This document shows, piece after piece, positions 43,473 through 53,643 of a DNA stretch of 56,444 nt; positions within the stretch are counted from its first letter, which is position 1; each line of letters begins with the position of its first letter. Under the pieces are notes generated by a model, which saw only the letters and a list, made by a program, of their open reading frames with translations, ran no database searches and was not told the DNA's origin. The position numbers and the translations under genes were made by a program. The stretch is from contig NZ_CAJWCF010000013.1 in assembly GCF_913020055.1 (NCBI RefSeq), forward strand, positions 1-56,444, read 5' to 3'. The stretch comes from an uncultured Paraglaciecola sp. (GTDB lineage Bacteria > Pseudomonadota > Gammaproteobacteria > Enterobacterales > Alteromonadaceae).

Positions 43473-43846
43473 ATATCGAAGAGTGGTCAGGTTATGAACT
43501 ATCAGAGCTTGTGCTTGAAGAAGCGGCAAACTGGATAGCCTCGCTCGATTCAAAAACGTTGGATGAAAATGGGCAAATAGCGTTTTACGATTGGTTGCAA
43601 GCACACCCCTCACATCAGCATGCTTATTTGGAACTGTCAGAGTTGTGGGCGAAAAGTTCCTGCATAAAAAGTATGGAGCATATGGTCGAAAAGTCCCAAG
43701 TGGTGTCTTTTCCAGATAAAAAGATTAAAGCCGCGCCTCAACCTGAATCCCTCCACCCCTCAAGTAGTCCAGCCTGGGCTTATTCATTGGCCATCGGTCT
43801 TATTTTTGTTGGTCTAAGCATGCCTATTATTCAGCAGTTTGTTTAA
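43469..43846 (+). CDS. Short FecR-like protein (DUF4880 domain plus one membrane segment)
   Basis: A 125-residue protein. Residues ~15-65 (LEEAANWIASLDSKTLDENG, AFYDWLQAHPSHQHAYLELSELWA) match the cytoplasmic DUF4880 domain of FecR/PupR anti-sigma factors. One membrane segment follows at ~105-123 (AWAYSLAIGLIFVGLSMPII) and the protein ends there. Normal FecR proteins have ~320 residues with a periplasmic receptor-sensing domain, which is absent. The start is a TTG overlapping the sigma stop codon, so coupling is tight. It may simply anchor the sigma factor at the membrane without receptor signalling. Confidence 0.75.
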   Translation: MNIEEWSGYELSELVLEEAANWIASLDSKTLDENGQIAFYDWLQAHPSHQHAYLELSELWAKSSCIKSMEHMVEKSQVVSFPDKKIKAAPQPESLHPSSSPAWAYSLAIGLIFVGLSMPIIQQFV

Positions 43847-43962
43847 CAAAAAACGGTATTGTTTTTGCCTTATGTAAAATTTGTGTAAATAAAAGTAAGG
43901 GTTTTACAGCCCTCATGCGTTTGTAATGAAAAGAATAACAATTCATTTATCGAGGCAAACAC

Positions 43963-46900
43963 ATGACACACTGTTTTATTCAGAATAAAAACCATCGATT
44001 TACCCCTAAGCTTCTCTCACTCACCATGGCTTCTCTTTTTTCATTGTCGACGTTTGCCCAAGACGCCAGCACCAATAATGATGAAGAAAAATCAATCGAA
44101 AAGATTCAAGTCGTTGGTTCGCATATTAAAGGTGGGCAAGTCGCTGAGGCATTGGCCGTTTCAGTTATAGGCGCTGATGCAATTGGCTCCTTGGGGATTG
44201 ATTCTATCGATGATTTATTACAGCTTATTCCTGAAAATGGACAAAACTTTTTTAATGAAGCTGAAAATATCGGTGGTGGTGTAAATGCCGCTCGCGGTGA
44301 TGTAGGTACATACAACCTGCGTAACTTAGGTACGGGCAACACCCTAGTGTTGCTAAACGGTCGAAGAATGGTTAACTCTGCGTCTTATCAAACTGAAGAA
44401 GTGGGTGGCAGTTTTGTACCTGTTAGTTCGGTTAACGTTAATACCATTCCTGTTGTTGGGTTAGATAGAGTGGAAGTGTTGCGCGATGGTGCATCGGCTA
44501 TTTATGGCGCTGATGCGGTAGCAGGCGTGGTAAACCATGTATTAAAATCTGATTTTGTGGGCTTTACCTTATCGGGAAGATGGGCGGAATACGAACATTT
44601 ACCCCGTGACCAACAAACCTTAACCCTTGAGTGGGGCAAAGATTTTAATGAAGGTAGAACTAATGTAAGTACCTTTATCAATTATTTCTCTCGCGACCGA
44701 GTCAACTCTCAAGATGATGAACGTTGGGCAGATTCTGATTTTCGATCACGGGTACCTGAAGATTCTCCTTGGTTCGGTAGCACCGCATTTCGCAACAATT
44801 CGGCCAACTCGTTATTTGGCCAGTATGATCTAGTGAGCAGTGCATCTGGTGCCGGAGTAAGGGATGTGTTTACTGATGGTAGTGGTGAATTTGAAACTTT
44901 TCCGATTGGTGACCGCGCTGCGAATACGACCTGAATACCACTACCTGTGGGCGCATAGATGGTGGGGGTACATACCGATTAAACCTCAATGCCGACCGAG
45001 ATTTAAGTTCAGAGCTTACAAGGATGAACTTTTTTATGTTCATCAACCATGAATTTGAAAATGGTGCTGAAGCCTTCACTGAAATGTCTTTTTACAAATC
45101 TGAAACCAATTTAAGGCGCCATGCCACTGCACCGTTTTCTACCTCAAAACTCAGAGTCGGCGCAGAAAATTACTACAACCCATTTGGTCCTTGTGGCTCA
45201 CCTAATAGACTGCCCGATGAATTAATCCCTGATGTGCCTTGTAGTGGTCTTGAACTCACCATTGATAATTACCGCTTTGCCGAATTACCACACATAGTCG
45301 ATAACGATGGCGACACTTATCGTTTCTTACAAGGTTTTAGAGGTGAAATGGGAGAGTGGGATTGGGAAACCGCATTTTCACATTCCAAAGCAACAAAAGA
45401 AGATACCACCCATAATCGTGTTTCAAATAACCTTATGGCCGAAGCATTATTTGACTCTACAGCCGCTGCGTATAATCCCTTTAGTGGTGGGGTGAATTCA
45501 AATATAGAACGAGCACTGATAGACGTAGTGAGATTCAATGAAACTGAATTGACCACCTTTGATGCTAAATTTTCACATCCCGAATTATTTATGTTACCTG
45601 CCGGACCCGTGGGTTTTGTTGTTGGGGTTGAATATCGTGAAGAGTCTTTTATTGATGATCGCGATGATAGGTTAGATGGCACCATAACGTTCACTGATTA
45701 TGAAGGCGACGTTTACCCCTATGTATCTGATGTGGTTAACTCAAGTCCTACTCCTGACAGCAGCGGAAAGCGTGATGTTTCGTCTTTATTTGCCGAGGTG
45801 CAAGTACCTATTCTTGATAATTTAAATGCTCAAGTAGCGATACGTTATGAAGATTTTTCTGATGTCGGTAACACAACTGTAGGTAAGGTAGCCTTTGGCT
45901 GGCGTCCAGCAGATATGTTGTTGGTACGTGGTTCTTGGTCAGAAGCGTTTAGAGCCCCTAATCTAATTACGGTAAATGAAGATATCGTTGCACGTAACAA
46001 TAATCGAAACGATTATGCCTGTATCTATGCCGCAGAAAACGGCGGTGACCCAGATCAGGATACGCTTGATTGTAGAAACTCTATACAACGTATTGCCCAA
46101 GGTAGTGATTTTTTAAAACCTGAAGAGTCCACTAATACGTCTATAGGTATAGTGCTGACTCCTACTGATGAACTCACCGTGACCTTCGATTATTGGTCAA
46201 TTGAAAAAGAAAGCACTATAGGTTTATTTGGTGAAGAGAATCACACTGTATTGGATTTGTTGTTACGAATTGAAAACGGTTTGAGTAATTGTGACTCCGC
46301 TCAGTTTAATCCAGCTGTCACTCGTCAAACACCAGATGATGATCAAGTCAGCATATACGAAGCCGCTGGCATATGTGCCGGAGGAGACATTCAGTTTGTA
46401 GATGATCAATATGCTAATTTAGATGACCGTAATTTAGCAGGTTATGACATTGGTATTTATTACGATGTAAAAACTGAAATGGGTAAATTTAAGTTTAGCT
46501 ATAATGGCTCATTCATAGAAGAATTTGAGCAAGTGGCTGGTGGCCAAGCGGCAGTGCTTGTAGCAGCACAAGAATCAGGAGTATTGCCAGCTAACATTCC
46601 TATCGCTGGATTTGCTGATTTAATTGGTCAAGATGGTAATCAAGAAAAACGCGAATCTATGCGTGTGTCGTGGAGTAAAGGTGATCTTGCTGCTTCTTTG
46701 AGTGGTAATAAAATAGGTAGCTTTTACCAAAGTTCATTAACGCTCAATGACGGGACGCGTTATGTCATACCTTCAATGACCACATTTAATGCTACCTTTG
46801 ACTATAGCTTTGATGTGAATGACATCAGTACACGTTTACGTTTTGGCATTCGTAACCTAACCGATGAACGGGCGCCACTTGCTGACCGCTACTTCGGATT

Positions 46901-46964
46901 TTTCTCTGATGCTCATCGAGATTATGGCCGTAGTTATTACATGGATTTTAAAACCAGGTTTTAA
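43963..46964 (+). pseudogene. TonB-dependent receptor, broken by one frameshift near 44920
   Basis: Two segments form one ~1000-residue TonB-dependent outer-membrane receptor. The first (43963-44934) has a signal peptide (SLFSLSTFAQDA), the plug (KIQVVGSHIKGGQVAEAL, LRNLGTGNTLVLLNGRR, VEVLRDGASAIYGADAVAG) and the first barrel strands. It stops at TGA 44932-44934. The second resumes one frame away with DLNTTTCGRIDGGGTYRLN and runs through the barrel to the terminal aromatic signature (YYMDFKTRF). Only the frameshift between 44911 and 44931 separates them, so a sequence error or recent mutation is equally likely. It follows the FecI/FecR-like pair. Confidence 0.88.
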
Positions 46965-46978
46965 CTCCTATCGACACT

Positions 46979-47009
46979 TGGGCCAGATTTTCTTATATGA
47001 TCTGGCCCA
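46979..47009. terminator. Inverted repeat between receptor and DASS transporter genes
   Basis: TGGGCCAGAT, 11-base loop, and the perfect complement ATCTGGCCCA form a 10-bp GC-rich stem right after the receptor gene. No T-tract follows, so partial termination or transcript processing is likely. Confidence 0.5.
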
Positions 47010-47039
47010 CCTCTATGAACTAAAACATAAGGCAGTAAA

Positions 47040-48521
47040 ATGAGTAATAGCTTACCGGATATTACCGATCAACACCGTGCTCGATTCCAAGATATCGGAT
47101 TGATTATGGGACCAGGGGTTTTTGTCCTGATGATGTTTTTTGGTGGATCCCAAACCACTATGGATCCAGCTGCATGGCGCGTGGCGGCCGTTGGCTTATG
47201 GATGGCCATTTGGTGGGCAACCGAAGCAGTACCAGTACCAGTTACCGCATTTTTACCTATTGTGTGTTTTCCCTTTTTAGGTATTACTACATTAGCAGAA
47301 GCAACGGCTTCTTATGCTAACCCCATCATTTACCTATTTCTCGGTGCGTTTATTTTGGCCCTTGCTGTAGAGCGGTGGGATTTACACAAACGTATTGCAT
47401 TAGGCATTTTATCTTACACCGGCACAGACGGTACTCGGCTGATTGGCGGCTTTATGTTAGTCGCTGCTTTGTTGTCTATGTGGATGACAAACACCTCCAC
47501 TACCATGATGTTAATGCCCATTGCATTATCTGTCGCCAGAGTGATTGCTGAAAACAACACGCATTTAAGCCAAGAACAAACTAAATCTTTTCAAGTTGCC
47601 ATGTTACTGGGGCTAGCTTATGCAGCAACAATTGGTGGTTTAGCCACATTAGTAGGCACGCCACCTAACGCTCTGTTAGCGGCATTTTTGAATGAAAATT
47701 ATGACATCAAAATAACCTTTGCTAGTTGGATGTTGGTAGGTGTACCGGTAATGTTAGTGATGTTGCCATTGGCTTGGTTATCGCTTACCCGCTGGACATT
47801 TAAGATAAATATTCCGGCTAACCCTGAAGTGAACAAACATTTAGCAGAACTCAGACATGACTTAGGAAAAATGACCTCTGCTGAAAAACGTGTAGCGGTT
47901 CTTTTTGCACTAGTAGTTGTATTCTGGATTGTCAGAAGACCGATATCCAACTTGCTGAATATCGATTTTTTAAGTGATACGGGCATAGTCATGTCTGCCG
48001 CTTTACTACTATTTTTATTACCCAGTGGTGATCAAAAACAACCGCAACTTATGATTTGGCATGATGTTAATCGATTGCCTTGGGGTGTGTTGATTCTGTT
48101 TGGTGGTGGCTTAAGTTTAGCCGCTGCCGTGTCGTCGTCTGGGCTGGCAGCCTGGTTAGGCAGTAGTCTTACACCTCTTGGTGCATTTGGCGTATTTACT
48201 TTGGTCATTGCTGCTACAGGCTTAGTGATTTTTCTAACTGAACTGACGAGTAACGTGGCAACTGCAGCTACCTTTTTACCGGTAGTCGCTGCCGTTGCAC
48301 TCGAATTAGGGGTGTCGCCATTACTGTTGTGTATTCCTATTACATTGGCGGCAAGTTGTGCCTTTATGTTACCTGTAGCTACACCGCCTAATGCTATTGT
48401 ATTTGCATCGGGGCTTATCAATATTCCGCAGATGGTAAGAGCTGGCGCGGTATTGAACGTGATTGGGATGTTGCTACTTTCTGTCGTCTCAATTTGGTTA
48501 GCGCCGTTGGTGTTTTTATAA
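47040..48521 (+). CDS. DASS/SLC13-family sodium:carboxylate symporter
   Basis: A 493-residue polytopic transporter of the divalent-anion:sodium symporter family. The SLC13 signatures are present: AVERWDLHKRIALGIL near residue 115, MWMTNTSTTMMLMPIA near 145 (first SNT motif), GGLATLVGTPPNALLAAFL near 195, and LTELTSNVATAATFLPVVA near 400 (second SNT motif). It would import a di- or tricarboxylate. Its location between a TonB receptor and two exported hydrolases suggests it takes up the product released in the periplasm. Length is typical. Confidence 0.9.
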   Translation: MSNSLPDITDQHRARFQDIGLIMGPGVFVLMMFFGGSQTTMDPAAWRVAAVGLWMAIWWATEAVPVPVTAFLPIVCFPFLGITTLAEATASYANPIIYLFLGAFILALAVERWDLHKRIALGILSYTGTDGTRLIGGFMLVAALLSMWMTNTSTTMMLMPIALSVARVIAENNTHLSQEQTKSFQVAMLLGLAYAATIGGLATLVGTPPNALLAAFLNENYDIKITFASWMLVGVPVMLVMLPLAWLSLTRWTFKINIPANPEVNKHLAELRHDLGKMTSAEKRVAVLFALVVVFWIVRRPISNLLNIDFLSDTGIVMSAALLLFLLPSGDQKQPQLMIWHDVNRLPWGVLILFGGGLSLAAAVSSSGLAAWLGSSLTPLGAFGVFTLVIAATGLVIFLTELTSNVATAATFLPVVAAVALELGVSPLLLCIPITLAASCAFMLPVATPPNAIVFASGLINIPQMVRAGAVLNVIGMLLLSVVSIWLAPLVFL

Positions 48522-49378
48522 TGGACAAGCGCTCAGCTAAAACCAGTGTGAAATTATCGGCTTTGTTACTGTTGTTTTTTTGCATAGGTCAAAACGTTTA
48601 TGCGGCAAAAGACCAAGCCATTAATGAGGCGTTTTTTAATAGCCTTGTTGCACCTAAAATACATCCTGCGTCGAATCTAACTCGCGTATTGTTTGTGGGT
48701 AATAGTTTTAGTTTCTACAACAATGGTGTTCACAATCATTTAGCTAGTTTGATTCGTTCTTCTGGAGAGTGGAAAAGAAATAACCGATTACGTTTATCTA
48801 CGTTATCCGGTGGGCATATCAGCGAACACAGTGCAGATTTAAACGATCTGTTAAATAACCCCTCAGGAAAATGGCAAGCTATTGTATTGCAGGGTCACAG
48901 TAACGAACCCCTTCACCCTAAAAAAAGTCTCAATTTTGTTAAAGCCACATCTCTAGCGGTGCAGCAAATCAAAGCTAAAGGTGTACAGCCTATATTGTTC
49001 ATGACTTGGGGATATAAAGAGCAACCTAAAATGGGGATAGAGCTTGCTGATATTTATACAAAATTGGCTAATCAGTTAGACGTGTTAGTCGTGCCGGTTG
49101 GTTTGGCTTTTGCGATGGCAGAAAGGGAACTTAGCAATATCGAACTATTTGTGCCGGATGTGTTGAGCGTGGATAGTTCGCAAAAACTCACCTATCGTAA
49201 AGACTGGAAACATCCCAGTGAGGCAGGCACTTATTTGGCTGCCTGTGTGTTTTATTCGACTTTATATCAACGTTCTCCCGAAGGATTGATCTTTAATGGA
49301 AAATTAGAAGAGGACGCTGCTTTGGCTTTAAAAAAGCTCAGTTGGCAAGTCACTCAACAATTCTACTCAAAGGGTTAA
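48521..49378 (+). CDS. Exported SGNH-like hydrolase (DUF4886-like)
   Basis: A ~285-residue exported protein whose ATG at 48521 shares a base with the TAA of the transporter gene, so it is coupled. Signal peptide LLLLFFCIGQNVYA is followed by LFVGNSFSFYNNGVHNHL (block I, nucleophile Ser in GNS), a block III-like VLQGHSNEP and the terminal DWKHPSEAGTYLA (DxxH). This is the SGNH/GDSL hydrolase pattern seen in DUF4886. The probable location is periplasmic. Substrate unknown; an ester of the acid imported by the adjacent symporter is conceivable. Confidence 0.75.
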   Translation: MDKRSAKTSVKLSALLLLFFCIGQNVYAAKDQAINEAFFNSLVAPKIHPASNLTRVLFVGNSFSFYNNGVHNHLASLIRSSGEWKRNNRLRLSTLSGGHISEHSADLNDLLNNPSGKWQAIVLQGHSNEPLHPKKSLNFVKATSLAVQQIKAKGVQPILFMTWGYKEQPKMGIELADIYTKLANQLDVLVVPVGLAFAMAERELSNIELFVPDVLSVDSSQKLTYRKDWKHPSEAGTYLAACVFYSTLYQRSPEGLIFNGKLEEDAALALKKLSWQVTQQFYSKG

Positions 49379-49381
49379 CCG

Positions 49382-50569
49382 GTGAAAATAAAAAGCAGTA
49401 TCTACATACTATTAGTACTATTATTTTGTGTGTTTGGTGGTGATTTGTATGCCAAAGAATGCGAATTTGAAACAGTCAGTTTTATGACGAACTTTGAAAC
49501 TGGTAGGCTAAATAGTTGCAAGCAGCTGTCTAAACATCACTACTTATTAACCACCGATGCAGAAAATCGTCCGATCAATCCCAGCCCTTGGTATGCCTTT
49601 AAAGTTGAACCCAAGCAAGGTGTGAAAACACAGCAAATTAAAATTACTGTACAAGCAGAGCAAGCCAAATCTAGATATCTACCTAAAATGAGTCCCGACA
49701 GTAAAACTTGGTACAACTTACCTTTTACCAATAAAGACAATCTATTAACGTTTGAAATAAGCCTTTCCAAAGCTTTGTATATTGTAGGGCAAGAAATTAT
49801 CAATAATAGCCAATACCAAAGCTGGATGACTGAAATAGCCAATGTCAGTAGTTTTACCAAGATCACTCTAGGCAACTCTACATTAGGCCGACCTATTGAT
49901 GGGTTAATTTCGCAAAACCCTAATAGTACTGGATGGTTGCTGATTATAGGCCGCCAACATCCACCAGAAATAACAGGTGCGCTGGCGCTGTTTAGTTTTG
50001 TGGATGAGCTGGCACAAACATCCCAGTCCCAACAAGCGTTTTTACAACGTTTTAATGTGCTGATTATACCTAATCTAAATCCAGATGGTGTAGCTGCAGG
50101 GAACTGGCGACACAACAGCAAAGGTGTAGATTTAAACCGAGATTGGGGTAAGTTCACTCAAGTTGAAACGGCTTTAGTTAAAGCTAAATTAGATAGCCTA
50201 CTAAAAGGTCCGCAGCGCCTAGTGTTTGCTTTGGATTTTCATTCTACTCAGCAAGATATTTTTTACACCATGCCAACAGATTACACTGTGGCCCCCGCAC
50301 AATTTGCTACTGAGTGGTTGGCTAAAATAAAAAACCAAAGTGTTGCGTCTTTCGTAGTCAGGCCTAAACCAAGTTCAAGTCCAGGTCGTGGGGTGTTTAA
50401 ACAATATATTGCCGATAAATATAATGTACATGGGATCACATTTGAATTAGGTGACAACACCCAAAGAGAGTTAATTGACCATATTGCTAAAGTCAGCGCT
50501 GAATCACTTATTGTGCAGATGCTTGGCACAGCACCACATGCCTTTAATTATTCACCTACAATCCAATAA
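49382..50569 (+). CDS. Exported M14-family zinc carboxypeptidase
   Basis: A 395-residue metallopeptidase starting at GTG 49382, with a signal peptide ending near DLYAKE. Zinc ligands appear in IIGRQHPPEITG (His and Glu) and LDFHSTQQDIFYT (His); NPDGVAAGNW and GVDLNRDWG bind the substrate, and the catalytic Glu lies in TFELGDNTQRE. The N-terminal ~140 residues form a beta-rich cytosolic-carboxypeptidase-like N domain (TIDFD-like, with YAFKVEP). It follows the SGNH gene by three bases and ends in a strong terminator. It would trim peptides or amino-acid conjugates in the periplasm. Confidence 0.87.
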   Translation: MKIKSSIYILLVLLFCVFGGDLYAKECEFETVSFMTNFETGRLNSCKQLSKHHYLLTTDAENRPINPSPWYAFKVEPKQGVKTQQIKITVQAEQAKSRYLPKMSPDSKTWYNLPFTNKDNLLTFEISLSKALYIVGQEIINNSQYQSWMTEIANVSSFTKITLGNSTLGRPIDGLISQNPNSTGWLLIIGRQHPPEITGALALFSFVDELAQTSQSQQAFLQRFNVLIIPNLNPDGVAAGNWRHNSKGVDLNRDWGKFTQVETALVKAKLDSLLKGPQRLVFALDFHSTQQDIFYTMPTDYTVAPAQFATEWLAKIKNQSVASFVVRPKPSSSPGRGVFKQYIADKYNVHGITFELGDNTQRELIDHIAKVSAESLIVQMLGTAPHAFNYSPTIQ

Positions 50570-50619
50570 AATTCATCTAAAGAGAAAGTCAGTTTTTAAA
50601 TTTGTATTAAATAATCAAT

Positions 50620-50646
50620 AAGCCCTTCCATTCGGGCTTTTTTTTG
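50620..50646 (+). terminator. Rho-independent terminator of the receptor/transporter/peptidase operon
   Basis: AAGCCC and GGGCTT arms with an eight-base loop are followed by a run of eight Ts. It lies 51 bases after the carboxypeptidase stop codon. Confidence 0.85.
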
Positions 50647-50719
50647 TTCAAAAAATAGCGCAAAGTGAATGTAGGTAACACTTTATCTTGTTTGGTATAA
50701 CCTAACTTTGGAGGACGCA

Positions 50720-51118
50720 GTGAAAAAACTTTCCCATCTACTCATTATTTTATCCTTGTCTGTGTATAACCAATTTGTTTTTGCACAAGTTGAACGCAGC
50801 CAATTGACTAGCAGTATTGAAAACAGGGAACCCACCGACAATCTAGAAGGTTTAGTACAAGGTCAAAACGGAGAAGTGAAACGTGTTTATTTTTTTACCC
50901 AGATTGTGGGGCTAGCTAACCAGCAAGTGACCCATCGATGGTTGTACCAAGGCGAAGAAAAAGCAGCTGTGACTTTGAATATCGGTGGTGATAATTGGCG
51001 TACTTACTCGAGCAAAAGTGTACCCAATTATTGGCAAGGTAAATGGCAAGTACAAGTATGGCATGGTGATTTAATGTTAATTAGCCACCATTTCGAAGTG
51101 AGTTATTCTCAATCATAA
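50720..51118 (+). CDS. Exported DUF2914-domain protein
   Basis: A ~132-residue protein with signal peptide (KKLSHLLIILSLSVYNQFVFA). The start is GTG 50720, six bases behind GGAGG; the frame opens at TTG 50708. The C-terminal ~60 residues (VYFFTQIVGLANQQVTHRW, LNIGGDNWRTYSSK, WQGKWQVQVWHGD) are the beta-rich DUF2914 domain found in marine gammaproteobacteria. Function unknown. It is a single gene following a terminator. Confidence 0.8.
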   Translation: MKKLSHLLIILSLSVYNQFVFAQVERSQLTSSIENREPTDNLEGLVQGQNGEVKRVYFFTQIVGLANQQVTHRWLYQGEEKAAVTLNIGGDNWRTYSSKSVPNYWQGKWQVQVWHGDLMLISHHFEVSYSQS

Positions 51119-51275
51119 TATGTACTTTTGTATTGGATTAGAAAAGGACAACTCATCAACCAGTTGGCATTGTTTTATATCAATATTTTATTCATATAAA
51201 TAAGTAAATATTCAACAAATTGTGCCGTACTGATTATAATCAATATTGTATAGTTTTTAATTCGAGTAGGTTGTT

Positions 51276-52073
51276 TTGGTATTTAAGCTTAACAAGAATA
51301 AAAAAATAATTTGGACTTACATTTACGTCTATATATTTTGTCTTTGTGCTGGTCATCAGGCTCATGCTGGTAGCTATGTAATTGGTGTCGAAGACATAAA
51401 ATACTACCCCTATTTTGATTTCACTTCAGACAAAGCAACGCTTGCAAAATCTCTTTTAGATCAGTTTGCTAAAGATAGTGGACATACGATTAGTTACCTT
51501 CCGTTACCTATTAGGCAGTTTCCAAAATGGCTATATAAAGAAAATATTGATTTTAAGTTTCCCGATAATGCAAAGTGGCAAAAACAAAGCAACGTCCAGC
51601 AATTAACTATACATTTTAGTGAACCGGCAGTGGCTATGACTGCAGGCACTATAGTACTAGCTAAAAACCAACATAAAGAAGAAGATTTCTTTAAGACCAT
51701 AGGCTCAATTACTGGCTTTACCCCTATTCACTGGGGGAAACAAATCGAACAAGGAAAAGTCAGCATCTATGAAGATTCAAGTCCTAAAATATTAGTGAAA
51801 TATCTTGCTAACGGACTTATTGATGGTTTAGATGTAGATCTTGCCGTAGCAAAGGATGGATTACAAAAATTAAATCTTCAACAGAAGCTAGTGATCAGCG
51901 AACATCTTCCAAAGCAGGATTTTTCTTACCGGTTGTCTACTGTGAAGCACCCAGAAATTATCAAACAGTTCAACCAATGGTTAGTAACACGCCAAAAATA
52001 TATTGAAACGCTAAAGGTCGAGTTTGGCATTTTAACTATTGAACCGAATCAAGCTAATATGGTTAAAAAGTAA
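51276..52073 (+). CDS. Exported solute-binding-protein-like protein
   Basis: A 265-residue exported protein with a lysine-rich N-terminus and hydrophobic signal (IWTYIYVYIFCLCAGHQAHA). The mature part (VIGVEDIKYYPYFDF at the start, SEPAVAMTAGTIVLAKN, GLDVDLAVAKDGLQKL later) is like the family-3 extracellular solute-binding fold (amino-acid binding). No transporter gene is adjacent, and such orphan proteins are frequent in Alteromonadales. The start is TTG 51276 after TAGG; no ATG option exists near it. Ligand unknown. Confidence 0.7.
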   Translation: MVFKLNKNKKIIWTYIYVYIFCLCAGHQAHAGSYVIGVEDIKYYPYFDFTSDKATLAKSLLDQFAKDSGHTISYLPLPIRQFPKWLYKENIDFKFPDNAKWQKQSNVQQLTIHFSEPAVAMTAGTIVLAKNQHKEEDFFKTIGSITGFTPIHWGKQIEQGKVSIYEDSSPKILVKYLANGLIDGLDVDLAVAKDGLQKLNLQQKLVISEHLPKQDFSYRLSTVKHPEIIKQFNQWLVTRQKYIETLKVEFGILTIEPNQANMVKK

Positions 52074-52173
52074 TTAGTTCCGATAAAATTATTTCATCTA
52101 TTATTTAATTAGAATAGAGCATTTTTCCTATAACCTAGGGTGCTTATTTCGCTGTTCGGATGGGGAAAGTGCG

Positions 52174-52644
52174 ATGGGAAAAACACTGATTCGTTTCGCG
52201 AAACCAGAAGAAGCACAGTTGCTAAGTGAGTTAGCCCAATGTTCAAAAGGGCATTGGCCGTATGACGCTGATTTTTTAGCCAGCTGCAAAGAAGAGTTAA
52301 CCTACAATGAAAGTCAGCTCGCCTCGCCTCAGTATTGCTTTAAAGTTGCAGAATTAGGTAATCAGACTATCGCAGGATTTTTTGCGCTTAACTTTTCAGA
52401 AAGTGATTCTCCAGAGCTTGAAGCTTTGTTTGTTGACCCAGTTCTTATAGGCCAAGGTTGGGGTAAACAGTTGTTAAATGCTGCAGTTTCAGTCGCAAAA
52501 GAACACAAAGCAAAAAGCATAAAATTACAAGGCGATCCCTTTGCGGAGGATTTTTATCTAGCAAATGGTGCAGTCAAAGTGGGGGAAACGGAATCTAACA
52601 GTATTCCAGGGCGTTTTTTACCTTTACTCGAAATTTGTCTTTAG
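52174..52644 (+). CDS. GNAT-family N-acetyltransferase
   Basis: A 156-residue acetyltransferase. The acetyl-CoA-binding loop is visible in LEALFVDPVLIGQGWGKQLLN (Q/RxxGxG/A motif, GQGWGK), preceded by the beta-strand FFALNFSES and followed by the FYLANGAVKVGETES segment. The acceptor substrate cannot be predicted. It stands alone between the solute-binding-like gene and hemC. Confidence 0.85.
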   Translation: MGKTLIRFAKPEEAQLLSELAQCSKGHWPYDADFLASCKEELTYNESQLASPQYCFKVAELGNQTIAGFFALNFSESDSPELEALFVDPVLIGQGWGKQLLNAAVSVAKEHKAKSIKLQGDPFAEDFYLANGAVKVGETESNSIPGRFLPLLEICL

Positions 52645-52710
52645 CCAAACACTCATAGTCCTTATGTTTCTGATAACATATGCTGCGTAATTTTTTGTTC
52701 AGGAATTTTC

Positions 52711-53640
52711 ATGTCAACACGCATTATCCGTATCGCTACGCGCAAAAGTGCCTTAGCGTTATGGCAAGCCGAATACGTTAAAGCAGCGTTACTTAACGCC
52801 CATAAAAATCTGCAAGTCGAACTAGTGCCTATGAGTACGCAAGGCGACAAGATCCTTGATACGCCTTTAGCTAAAATTGGCGGCAAAGGTTTATTCATTA
52901 AAGAGCTAGAAGTGGCTATGACCGAAGGTCGGGCAGACATTGCCGTGCATTCTATGAAAGATGTGCCTGTCGCTTTTCCTGAAGGCTTTGGATTACATGC
53001 CATTTGTGAAAGAGAAAACCCGTTTGATGCTTTTGTCTCGAACCACTTCAAATCACTGGAAGAATTACCGCAAAATGCTGTGGTAGGTACGTCGAGTTTA
53101 AGACGTCAGTGCCAATTGCGTAAAGTCAGACCTGATTTGGTGATCAAAGATTTACGTGGCAATGTGAATACGCGTTTAGCCAAGTTAGATGCAGGTGAAT
53201 ATGACGCCATTGTTTTGGCCGCAGCAGGGTTAATCCGACTAGGCATGCAACACCGTATACAAACCGAAATCCCAGCCGAGTTATCTCTACCTGCGGTAGG
53301 GCAGGGGGCAGTGGGCATTGAATGTCGTAACGATGATGCGGATTTGATTACCTTGTTAGCACCTTTAAATCACCTCGAAACATCCATTCGAGTGCGGGCA
53401 GAGCGAGCTATGAATGCCAAATTAAACGGTGGTTGCCAAGTGCCCATTGGCAGTTTTGCTGAATTGTCTGGTCAAAATATCACTCTGTGTGGTTTGGTGG
53501 GGTCTGTGGACGGTAAAGTAATGTTGCATGCTAAACAGACCGATAGCCTAGAAAATGCCGAAAAGTTGGGGGAACATGTCGCAGAATTGTTACTTGCCCA
53601 AGGGGCGGGAGAAATCCTCAGTGCGTTACAAGCTAGTTAG
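52711..53640 (+). CDS. hemC: Hydroxymethylbilane synthase (porphobilinogen deaminase)
   Basis: A 309-residue enzyme that polymerises four porphobilinogens in haem biosynthesis. It shows [19 protein letters not shown] at the start, [12 protein letters not shown], the HSMKDVP and [12 protein letters not shown] motifs, [27 protein letters not shown] and [10 protein letters not shown] with the cysteine (residue 242) that binds the dipyrromethane cofactor. hemD starts three bases later. Length is canonical. Confidence 0.97.
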   Translation: MSTRIIRIATRKSALALWQAEYVKAALLNAHKNLQVELVPMSTQGDKILDTPLAKIGGKGLFIKELEVAMTEGRADIAVHSMKDVPVAFPEGFGLHAICERENPFDAFVSNHFKSLEELPQNAVVGTSSLRRQCQLRKVRPDLVIKDLRGNVNTRLAKLDAGEYDAIVLAAAGLIRLGMQHRIQTEIPAELSLPAVGQGAVGIECRNDDADLITLLAPLNHLETSIRVRAERAMNAKLNGGCQVPIGSFAELSGQNITLCGLVGSVDGKVMLHAKQTDSLENAEKLGEHVAELLLAQGAGEILSALQAS

Positions 53641-53643
53641 CCT

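Noticed and set aside
49540..50157. 205-codon antisense open frame in the M14 carboxypeptidase gene
   Set aside because: The sense frame has all zinc and substrate-binding motifs; the antisense frame has none and is cysteine-rich in a way typical of shadows.
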